This document shows, one piece after another, positions 20,473 to 27,449 of a stretch of DNA of 64,000 nt. Under the pieces are notes generated by a model. The model was not told the DNA's origin, did not search any database, and worked only from the letters and a program-made list of their open reading frames with translations. The first letter of the stretch is position 1, and each line of letters begins with the position of its first letter. Origin of the DNA: Ideonella sp. (GTDB lineage Bacteria > Pseudomonadota > Gammaproteobacteria > Burkholderiales > Burkholderiaceae_C). The position numbers were made by a program, and so were the translations under genes. The stretch spans positions 620,001 through 684,000 of the forward strand of contig JABTUC010000001.1 of the NCBI GenBank assembly GCA_015075545.1, written 5' to 3'.

Positions 20473-22632
20473 TCAGTGCGACTTCTGCGAGGCGATGGCG
20501 GTGGCGACGGCGCGCAATTCGTGCGACACGTTGCCCTCGGCAAGCACCACGACCCGGTCGGCGCTGGCGATCGTCTCGGGGCGGTGGGCAACGATCACGC
20601 GGGTCAGCTTCAACTGACGCACGGCCTGATTCACGAGCCGCTCGCGCTCGATGTCGAGGGCGCTGGTGGCCTCGTCGAGAAACAGCACGCGCGGCCGCTT
20701 GTACAGCGCACGCGCCAAGAGAACGCGCTGCTTCTGGCCACCCGACAGCGTGGACCCCATCTCGCCGATCAACGTGTAGTAGCCCATCGGCAGAGCGGCA
20801 ATCTCGTCGTGCACCGCCGCCAATCGCGCGCATTCGACCACGCGCTCCATGTCGGGCCGCGGATCGAAGAAGCTGATGTTGTCGGCCACCGCGCCGGCAA
20901 ACAGCGGCTCGTCCTGCATCACCGTGCCGACCATCGCCCGCCACGCGGCCGAGCCCATCGCTTCGAGCGGCCGCCCACCGACCAACACCTCGCCCTGCAC
21001 CGGCGCCAGGATGCCCAGCATCAGCTTGATCAACGTGGTCTTGCCGCAGCCCGACGGGCCGACGATGGCGATCGATTCACCCGGCTCGATGCTCAGACTC
21101 ACGTTGCGCAGCACATCGCCTTCGCTGTCGGAGTAGCGAAAGCCCACGCCGCGCAACTCGATGCGCGGCGCCGCGGCGGCGTTGTCGACCGGCTGCAATC
21201 CGGGCGCCTGGGCGTGTACTGCTTCCGGCTCGCTGAGCACGATGTCGGCGAGACGCTCGCCCTGCACCTTGAGCATGCCGAGCTCGGCCCACTTGTCGAT
21301 CAGCGCACCGACGCGTTGCGAGAACTGCTCCTTGTAGGCAACGAACGCGAGCAACATGCCCACCGTGAAGGTCTGATCCAGCACGAGTGACGCGCCGATC
21401 CAGATCACGAGTACGCGCTCGAGGCCGAACAACCCTCGGTTGGCAACGGCCAGAGTCACCTCGAGCCGGCGCACCACCATGTCGGCATTCATCGCGTCGA
21501 CCACCAAGTTCATGAAGCGAGCGCGCCGATCGGTCTCGGCCGCGAACAGCTTGATCGCCATCACGCCGCGCAAGGACTCGAGGAAGTGGCTGGTCTTCTT
21601 GGCATCGTGCACCAGCGCCTCCTCGGTGGCACGGCGCATCGGCGCGAACAGCACCCAGCGCAGCAGCGCGTAGACGACGACGAACCCGAGCACCACGGCG
21701 CTCAGCAACAGGCTGTACAACGCCATCATCGCCAGCGTCGTCACCACCAGGGCGCCGTCGAGCAGCACCTCGAGAAAGCTGGTGGTCAGGGTCTTCTGGA
21801 TCTGCTGCACGGCGAAGAAGCGCGACCAGATGTCACCCATGTGCCGCCGCTCGAACCACGCCAGCGGCAGGCGCAGCAGATGGGCGAACACATTGCCCAG
21901 CCACTGCAGGTTGAGGGTCGCCGACAGGTGCAGCACCGCCCACGACCGTATCGCCGCGGTCGCCACCTGGATCGTCACCAGCAGCGCGAAACCGATGCCC
22001 AGCGTCACCAGCAGGTCGCGATCGGCCGTCACCAGAACGTCGTCGACCACCCACTGCAGATAGAACGGGCTCAGCAGCACGAAGAACTCGAGCACCAGCG
22101 CCAGCGCGACGATCTGCGCCAGCGACCGCTTGAGTCCCACCACCCGCCCCAGCAACTGGCGCATCGTGATGCGACGCTGCTCGTCGCGACGCTCGAACCC
22201 TGCGTCGGGGGTCAGCTCCATCGCCGCGCCGGTGAAGTGCCGCGACAGCCGAGCCCATTTCACCCAGTGGGCGCCGCGCGCGGGGTCGTGGATCAATACC
22301 GCGTCGCGGCCGATCTTGACCAGCACGACGAAGTGATTGAAGTCCCAATGCAGGATCGCGGGGAGCGGCAGTTGCCCGAGCTGCTCGGGCTCGGCACGCA
22401 CCGCGCGCGTCTGCAGCTTCAACGCGTGAGCCATGGTGGCCAGGTCGGCCATCGTGGCGCCCTTGAGCGACAGGTTGAAGCGCTGACGCAGCGCCGGCAG
22501 GTCGACGTGCAATCCGTGGGCGGCAGCGACCATCGCCAGACACGCCAAGCCGCATTCGGCGGCCTCGTTCTGCAGGATCACCGGGGTCCCGAGGCCGCCG
22601 AAGCCGATGCGCAACGAGCGGGCGACGGTCAT
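20473..22632 (-). CDS. Peptidase-containing ABC exporter (PCAT, C39 peptidase) of a double-glycine peptide
   Basis: 719 residues in three parts. An N-terminal C39 peptidase has oxyanion Gln21, catalytic Cys27 in ECGLACLAM, His100 and Asp116. A six-helix transmembrane domain spans roughly 165-440. An ATPase domain has Walker A GPSGCGKTT at about 525, LSGGQ at about 629 and VLFLDE at about 649. Such transporters cut peptides after a Gly-Gly motif and export them across the inner membrane. All catalytic residues are present. It follows hlyD by 10 bases, and the 50-residue Gly-Gly peptide gene just upstream is the obvious substrate. The outer-membrane partner would be a TolC encoded elsewhere. 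Confidence 0.93.
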   Translation of the reverse strand: MTVARSLRIGFGGLGTPVILQNEAAECGLACLAMVAAAHGLHVDLPALRQRFNLSLKGATMADLATMAHALKLQTRAVRAEPEQLGQLPLPAILHWDFNHFVVLVKIGRDAVLIHDPARGAHWVKWARLSRHFTGAAMELTPDAGFERRDEQRRITMRQLLGRVVGLKRSLAQIVALALVLEFFVLLSPFYLQWVVDDVLVTADRDLLVTLGIGFALLVTIQVATAAIRSWAVLHLSATLNLQWLGNVFAHLLRLPLAWFERRHMGDIWSRFFAVQQIQKTLTTSFLEVLLDGALVVTTLAMMALYSLLLSAVVLGFVVVYALLRWVLFAPMRRATEEALVHDAKKTSHFLESLRGVMAIKLFAAETDRRARFMNLVVDAMNADMVVRRLEVTLAVANRGLFGLERVLVIWIGASLVLDQTFTVGMLLAFVAYKEQFSQRVGALIDKWAELGMLKVQGERLADIVLSEPEAVHAQAPGLQPVDNAAAAPRIELRGVGFRYSDSEGDVLRNVSLSIEPGESIAIVGPSGCGKTTLIKLMLGILAPVQGEVLVGGRPLEAMGSAAWRAMVGTVMQDEPLFAGAVADNISFFDPRPDMERVVECARLAAVHDEIAALPMGYYTLIGEMGSTLSGGQKQRVLLARALYKRPRVLFLDEATSALDIERERLVNQAVRQLKLTRVIVAHRPETIASADRVVVLAEGNVSHELRAVATAIASQKSH

Positions 22633-22642
22633 CCTCGCGGCC

Positions 22643-23893
22643 TCAGAGACGGCCGGCCACGCCCAGCACCGGCGCGAACAACCACTCGACGAGACGGCGC
22701 CGTTCGAGCATCACGTCGGCGTCGAGCTGCATGCCGGCGGCCAGCGGCTGCTCGCGTCCATACGCCATCACCGACTGCCGCTCCAGGCTCACCGTCACCC
22801 GGTACAGCGGCTCGTCGGGCTTCACGGCCAGCGGCAACGCCGCCAGCTCGCCCGCTTGCAACGGCGTGCTCGACACCTGAATCACCGAACCATCCTGGTG
22901 GCCGAACTTCTGGTACGGGAACGCCGCCACGCGCATGCGCACCGCCTGGTGCGGGCGGATGAAGCCCAGTGCGCTCGAAGGCGCGTAGAGCTGGGCCTGC
23001 AGCCGCGTGTCCGCCGGCACCAGGCTGGCCAACGCCACGTCGGGCGACACGGTCTGCCCGGGCTCGGCCAGCACCGAAGCCAGCGTGCCGTCCTGCGGAG
23101 CACGAATCAGCAGTTCGTGCCTCGCTTCGTTCTCGGCCGACTCCTGCGCCAGCGCCTGGGCCGCGCGCTGCAACTCGCCCGCACGCGTCTGCTCTTGCAG
23201 CGGCAGCTCGCGGCGCTGGCCTTCGAGGGCAGCGATCTCGCGCTGCAGCGTGCTGCGCTGACGCTCGAGCGCAACGAGCTGCGCCCGCAGCGCGAGCACC
23301 TCCTCGCCCTTGCTGTTGACCTGCGCGCCCGACACGAAGCGCTCGTCGCGCAGCGACTCCAGTCGCGTCAAGGTCTGTTGCGCCAGCGCCAGCCGCTGAC
23401 GCTGCAGTTCGGCCTCGGTGCCGATCTGAGCCATCTCCTGGCGCAGTCCGGCCAAGCGTTGCGCCAGCGCCGCTTCCTGCTCGCGGCTCAGCCGCTGCCG
23501 TGCCTGCAAGGTCTCCTGCAGACTCTCCTGGCGCGCACGCAGACTGCTCTGCACCCGCTGCTGCGCCGTGCCGTCGCCCACGTATTGGTCGAGCGTCAGC
23601 ACGAACAACACGTCGCCGGCATGAACCGCCTGGCCTTGTTCGACCCGCCGCTCGGCGACGGTGGCCAGCTGTGGTGCCACCAGCCGGATCCAGCCGCGAT
23701 CGGGCACCAGTACGCCCGACACGTGCGCCTTGCGCGTGTACTCGCCCAGCACCAGCCAGGTGCCGATCGCCACCGCGGCGGCGATCAACACCAGCACCAT
23801 CACCGACAACGATACCGGGCGCACCAGTCGCACCTCGCCCAGCCACTGCTGGCGGTGCGCCTCGAGGGCCTCGTGCCGGAACAGCGGCTTCAT
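22643..23893 (-). CDS. HlyD-family periplasmic adaptor of the peptide exporter
   Basis: 416 residues. One N-terminal membrane segment (about residues 27-48) is followed by a lipoyl-like half, a long alpha-helical hairpin rich in Gln/Arg/Glu (roughly 100-260), the second lipoyl half and a beta-barrel. This is the membrane-fusion protein that bridges an inner-membrane ABC exporter to TolC. It precedes the exporter gene by 10 bases and is separated from the peptide gene by a 102-base spacer that holds a strong hairpin. Confidence 0.92.
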   Translation of the reverse strand: MKPLFRHEALEAHRQQWLGEVRLVRPVSLSVMVLVLIAAAVAIGTWLVLGEYTRKAHVSGVLVPDRGWIRLVAPQLATVAERRVEQGQAVHAGDVLFVLTLDQYVGDGTAQQRVQSSLRARQESLQETLQARQRLSREQEAALAQRLAGLRQEMAQIGTEAELQRQRLALAQQTLTRLESLRDERFVSGAQVNSKGEEVLALRAQLVALERQRSTLQREIAALEGQRRELPLQEQTRAGELQRAAQALAQESAENEARHELLIRAPQDGTLASVLAEPGQTVSPDVALASLVPADTRLQAQLYAPSSALGFIRPHQAVRMRVAAFPYQKFGHQDGSVIQVSSTPLQAGELAALPLAVKPDEPLYRVTVSLERQSVMAYGREQPLAAGMQLDADVMLERRRLVEWLFAPVLGVAGRL

Positions 23894-23921
23894 GACGAAA
23901 GCGGCCCCACAAACGCAGAAC

Positions 23922-23942
23922 GGCCCGGATGTACCGGGCCGC
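23922..23942 (-). terminator. Hairpin between peptide precursor and exporter genes (possible partial terminator)
   Basis: CGGCCCGG (23922-23929) and CCGGGCCG (23935-23942) form a perfect 8-bp stem with a 5-base loop. On the minus strand only scattered T follow (TTCTGCGTTT), so it would terminate weakly or stabilise the upstream RNA. Its position would let the short precursor be made in excess over the exporter. Confidence 0.5.
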
Positions 23943-23995
23943 CGACTTGCCGGCCGGAGGGGGGAAGCGCCGGCGCGTCGAGGAAACTCGGTGCG

Positions 23996-24148
23996 CTACC
24001 AGCCGCCCTTGGGCGACCCCTGGCCACCAGCCACCTGCGCCAGTTGGTGCGGCTCGAGCGGCTGCAGGGCCTTCTTCGGCTCGGCCGCGGCGGCACGCTT
24101 GCCGGCGAACAGGGTCTTGAGCAACGAGGTCTTGCGGGTCTGCTGCAT
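23996..24148 (-). CDS. Double-glycine leader peptide precursor with predicted 8-residue product
   Basis: A 50-codon gene with a GGAG 7 bases before ATG 24148. The N-terminal part is basic (M-Q-Q-T-R-K, K-R-A-A-A-A), and residues 31-42 read LEPHQLAQVAGG. This fits the double-glycine leader pattern exactly: Leu at -12, Leu at -7, Val at -4, Gly-Gly at -2 and -1. Cleavage would release QGSPKGGW. The product has no Cys and only one Ser, and no modifying enzyme or immunity gene lies nearby, so an unmodified secreted peptide is most likely. Role is unknown: signal, toxin or other. Adjacent genes supply the matching C39 exporter and adaptor, and a lux box lies 86 bases upstream. Confidence 0.82.
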   Translation of the reverse strand: MQQTRKTSLLKTLFAGKRAAAAEPKKALQPLEPHQLAQVAGGQGSPKGGW

Positions 24149-24224
24149 GGTGGTCTCCGTTCGGAAATTCGCGCCTGGCCTAAGGCGCATGACGGAGATT
24201 GCAGCAGCCGATGCTCGACCATGA

Positions 24225-24244
24225 AACTGTCAACTCTTACAGGG
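24225..24244 (-). promoter_or_regulatory. lux box upstream of the peptide gene
   Basis: CTGT (24227-24230), 8 bases, then ACAG (24239-24242): the same CTGT-N8-ACAG dyad as the Vibrio fischeri lux box. On the minus strand TGCAAT (24198-24203, 4 of 6 to the -10 consensus) lies about 34 bases from the box centre. That suits a class II promoter with the box overlapping -35 and a start near 24190. Confidence 0.72.
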
Positions 24245-24286
24245 TGACAGATGACACGAATCCGTGCCCAATGGAGCGGGTTTGCG

Positions 24287-25000
24287 TCAGCGGATCAGGC
24301 CCAGACGCAACGCCTTGAGCACCGCCTGGTGCTTGTTGACGCAGCCGAGCTTGCGCATCGCGTTGTTCACGTGCAGGACGGCCGTGCGCTCGGTGATGCC
24401 GAGGATCGACCCGACCTCCCACGCCGTCTTGCCTTCCATCGTCCAGCGCAGCGCCTCCAGTTCGCGCGGCGTCAGCGATGGCGCGTCGGGGCTCGACGCC
24501 GCCGGCACCAGCACCCGCAGCGCCGCATCGAGCGCGTGCACCGCGAACAACTGCAGATCGGCCACCACGCGCGTCAACTCGTGGCGGTCGCTCGGCAGCG
24601 CGCGGTCGCGGTCGACGCCGAGCATGAAGTGCTTGCCCTCGGGCAGGTGCAGCGCCATCGCGATACCGGTGTGGTACCCGTAGCGCGCCTGCTCCTCCCA
24701 CAACTCGCCCTGCCCCTGCGAGGTGTAGGTGCCCTGGTCCCAGATGATCGGCAAGCTCTGCCGGCGGCAATGCTGCATCACCGGGTCGCGCCGCATCGCA
24801 CTGGGATCGTTGAAGACACCGAGAAACTCCCTCGGGGTGTTGTCGACGACTGCGAACTCGCTGCGATCGATGCCCCGATCCACCACAGCCATTGCCGATA
24901 CCGTCTCGAATCCCAAAGCGCGCCCGAAGCGGACGACCTCGTCGCGGAACTCGTCACGGTTCCGAGCCTGCAACACCGATGAATAACCGCCTTGCAGCAT
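24287..25000 (-). CDS. LuxR-family quorum-sensing regulator with autoinducer-binding domain
   Basis: 237 residues. The N-terminal domain (about 15-165) keeps the acyl-homoserine-lactone pocket landmarks Asp72-Pro73 and Trp87 (TraR D70, P71, W85) and a Gly at 112. The usual Trp57 and Tyr61 positions are Phe59 and Phe63. The C-terminal LuxR helix-turn-helix starts at LTPRELEAL (residue 177) with the conserved Glu180, Leu184 and Gly190. No luxI synthase is in the window, so it may be a solo receptor. It is transcribed toward the peptide gene and diverges from the RsaM-like gene, with a lux box between. The start ATG has no clear Shine-Dalgarno. Confidence 0.92.
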   Translation of the reverse strand: MLQGGYSSVLQARNRDEFRDEVVRFGRALGFETVSAMAVVDRGIDRSEFAVVDNTPREFLGVFNDPSAMRRDPVMQHCRRQSLPIIWDQGTYTSQGQGELWEEQARYGYHTGIAMALHLPEGKHFMLGVDRDRALPSDRHELTRVVADLQLFAVHALDAALRVLVPAASSPDAPSLTPRELEALRWTMEGKTAWEVGSILGITERTAVLHVNNAMRKLGCVNKHQAVLKALRLGLIR

Positions 25001-25037
25001 GTGATCGAGTCGGCGTCAACGCGCCGCGCACACGCAG

Positions 25038-25057
25038 ACCTGAAAGGTCTTACAGAT
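25038..25057 (+). promoter_or_regulatory. lux box between luxR and the RsaM-like gene
   Basis: ACCTGAAAGGTCTTACAGAT agrees with the V. fischeri lux box ACCTGTAGGATCGTACAGGT at 15 of 20 positions, including ACCTG and ACAG. A weak -10 (AACACT, 25080-25085) lies about 35 bases from the centre toward the plus-strand gene. No comparable hexamer is seen toward luxR, so activation of the rightward gene is more likely. Confidence 0.7.
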
Positions 25058-25114
25058 TTCAAACGGTTGCCGCTTGTCGAACACTAGCCGACACAGCCAA
25101 CAACGAGTCGCATC

Positions 25115-25513
25115 ATGCACACCAAGACCCACGCCTGTCCCCCCTGGACCGTTCGCGCCTGGCCACCGCTATTGTGGCAGGTTGACAAGCTGCAGCCACT
25201 GCGGCTGCAGCACCTGGGCACGCGCGTCACGAACCCGGGCGACCAGATCTCGCGCACGTCCGGGCAGACCATCTGGGCGGCGGCGGCCGACGATGGCCAG
25301 GCCGGCATGGCCTGGGACTGGATCCAGCTGTCGGCCGGGGTGGTGGCGATGGCCGACCCGCTGTCGGTGATCACCAACGTGCACCTGGTCGGCGCCGACG
25401 GCGACTCGCTCGGCCCGCTGGAGTCGCTGCGCCGCCTCAACGAGGTGGTGCACGCGCTGCCGTGGCAGGGCGAAGTCGAGCGCGTGCTCGGGGTCGCCGT
25501 GTCAGCGGCGTAG
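25115..25513 (+). CDS. RsaM-like (DUF4902-like) quorum-sensing modulator, tentative
   Basis: 132 residues, no signal peptide. The segment G-M-A-W-D-W followed by a beta-rich stretch, the TNVHLVGADGDSLGP region and a terminal ALPWQGEVERVL resemble RsaM/DUF4902 proteins. Those are small regulators found beside luxI/luxR genes in Burkholderia and Pseudomonas, where they repress or fine-tune AHL signalling. The identification comes from remembered family features, not a search. The divergent LuxR gene and the lux box between them support it. It ends 11 bases from the convergent natB gene. Confidence 0.55.
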   Translation: MHTKTHACPPWTVRAWPPLLWQVDKLQPLRLQHLGTRVTNPGDQISRTSGQTIWAAAADDGQAGMAWDWIQLSAGVVAMADPLSVITNVHLVGADGDSLGPLESLRRLNEVVHALPWQGEVERVLGVAVSAA

Positions 25514-25524
25514 CGCCGCCGAGT

Positions 25525-26688
25525 TCAACGCGTCGCCGCCGCCCGCAAGCGGCGCGCGACGATGCCCAGGCAGATGGCCGTTCCCGCGGCGGCCACCGCC
25601 AGCGGCAGCAGCAGGTCGGGCGCCGAGAAGGCGTCGCCTCGCAGAACGCGACTCATCAGCGTCACCTGCGCCAGCGCCGGCAGCCACAGGTGCCAGGGCC
25701 GCTCGCCGCTGTCGTTGAACAGCGTCACCAGCGGCAACAGCGACACCAGCAGGATGACGACGGTGTTGCTCGCCTGCGCTTCCTTGAAGGTCTTGGAGCC
25801 GATGGCGATGGCCATCATCAGCGCCGACAGCATCGCCGCCAGCGGCAGCAGCAAGGCCAGGAACAGGCCCGTCTCGCGCAGGCCGAAGCGAAACAGCGCC
25901 GCCAGCGTGTCGCTGCGCATCAGGCTCTGCGCCGGCATGAAGCTGAGGCAACTCAGCACCGCGATCAGCATGCCGACGCTGGCGACCGCCGCCCACTTGC
26001 CGATCACCAGGGCGACCGGCGATGCCGGCGTGGTCAGCAACGGCTCGAGCGAGCCGCGTTCGCGTTCGCCGGCGGTGGTGTCGAGCGCCGCGTTGAGCGC
26101 GCCGTACAGCACGGCCATCAGCACGAAGAACGGCAAGATGCCGGTCAGTTGCGCGGCACGCGCGCGCGGGTTCGCGAGATCGCGCTCCTCGATCCGCGTC
26201 GGCTGCAGCAGCGCCGGCGCGACACCGCGATAAGCCAGCCGCTGCAGTGCCAACTCCTGGTTGAAGGCCGTCAACGTGCGCTGCAGCCGCCGCACCGACG
26301 CGGCGGCCCGCGTATTGGCGCTCGAGGTCACCACCTCCAGCAGCGGGCGCTCGCCGCGCGCCAGCGCCGCCTCGAACTCCGGCGGCACCACCACCACCGG
26401 GTCGGCCAGGCGCCGCTGCACCAGCTCGCGCTCGTAGTCGACCGGCGCCGCCCTGATCTGCAGGGTTTGTCGCTCGAGGAAGTTGCGCAGGCTGGGCGCA
26501 TGTTCGATGCCGGCGACCACGACGTCGAGCGCCTCGGCGCGCTCCTCGCTGCTGGCCACCAGCACCGACAGGCCGAACAGCAGCACGGGCCCCATCAGCA
26601 CCGACGACAGCACCACCGCCAGCAGCGTGCGGCGATCGCGCAGCGCGTCGCGCAGCTCCTTGGCGAACACGGTCCAGGCGTCGCTCAA
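25525..26688 (-). CDS. ABC-2 type permease, NatB-like
   Basis: 387 residues. One membrane segment lies near residues 23-45, then a large extracytoplasmic domain, then five or more membrane segments from about 180 to 375. The cytoplasmic loop T-A-G-E-R-E-R-G-S-L-E-P-L-L is the NatB/ABC-2 coupling motif. NatAB systems export sodium in Bacillus, but many homologues carry other or unknown substrates. Its ATG overlaps the natA stop (26685-26688). The opposite frames here are shadows. Confidence 0.85.
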   Translation of the reverse strand: MSDAWTVFAKELRDALRDRRTLLAVVLSSVLMGPVLLFGLSVLVASSEERAEALDVVVAGIEHAPSLRNFLERQTLQIRAAPVDYERELVQRRLADPVVVVPPEFEAALARGERPLLEVVTSSANTRAAASVRRLQRTLTAFNQELALQRLAYRGVAPALLQPTRIEERDLANPRARAAQLTGILPFFVLMAVLYGALNAALDTTAGERERGSLEPLLTTPASPVALVIGKWAAVASVGMLIAVLSCLSFMPAQSLMRSDTLAALFRFGLRETGLFLALLLPLAAMLSALMMAIAIGSKTFKEAQASNTVVILLVSLLPLVTLFNDSGERPWHLWLPALAQVTLMSRVLRGDAFSAPDLLLPLAVAAAGTAICLGIVARRLRAAATR

Positions 26689-27449
26689 GCGCCGGGCCCC
26701 CCACCGTCGCCGAAGGCCAGGCTGACGAAGGCCTGCTCGAAGTCGTCATGCCCGCTCGCGCGGCACAACTCGTCGACGCTGCCCTCGGCCACCGCACGCC
26801 CGTGCGCCATCACCACCACGTGGTCGCACAGGCGCTGCACCTCCTGCATGATGTGGGTGCAGAACACGATGCACTTGCCGTGCTCGTCGCGCAGCCGGCG
26901 CAGCGCCAGGCGCAAGCCGCGGATCGACTGCACGTCCAGGCCGTTGGTCGGCTCGTCGAGCACGATGTTCGGCGGGTCGTGCACCAGCGCGCGCGCCAGC
27001 GCGGTCTTCATGCGCTCGCCCTGGCTGAAGCCGGCGGTGCGTCGATCGAGCAAGGGCTCGAAGTCGAGCGTGCGCGCCAGCATCTGCGCACGCGCCGCTG
27101 CGGCGTCGCCTGCGATGCCGTGCAATCGGGCGTGGTAGACGATGTTCTCGCGCGCCGTCAGCCGCGGGTACAGGCCGCGCGCGTCCGACAGCACCCCCAG
27201 CCGCGCCAGCGCCGCGCGCGGCCGTGCCGCCACGTCGATGCCGTCGACCTCGATACGGCCGTCGTCGGGCGCGAGCAATGCCGCCGTCATGCGCAACAAG
27301 GTGGTCTTGCCGGCGCCATTGGGGCCGAGCACCGCGGTGATGCAGCCATCGTCCGCCGCGAACGTCACGCCCGCCACGGCTTCGACGATCCGCCGACCGC
27401 GACCGCGCCCTTGCACGAAGCGCTTGTGCAGTCGCTCGACCCGGATCAT
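26685..27449 (-). CDS. ABC transporter ATP-binding protein, NatA-like
   Basis: 254 residues with Walker A GPNGAGKTT near 43, an unusual signature FSQGERMK in place of LSGGQ (common in NatA-type exporters), and Walker B IVLDEPTNGLD. It would power the NatB-like permease. Its start overlaps the hydrolase stop by 4 bases (27446-27449), forming a coupled three-gene operon hydrolase-natA-natB. Confidence 0.9.
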   Translation of the reverse strand: MIRVERLHKRFVQGRGRGRRIVEAVAGVTFAADDGCITAVLGPNGAGKTTLLRMTAALLAPDDGRIEVDGIDVAARPRAALARLGVLSDARGLYPRLTARENIVYHARLHGIAGDAAAARAQMLARTLDFEPLLDRRTAGFSQGERMKTALARALVHDPPNIVLDEPTNGLDVQSIRGLRLALRRLRDEHGKCIVFCTHIMQEVQRLCDHVVVMAHGRAVAEGSVDELCRASGHDDFEQAFVSLAFGDGGGPGA

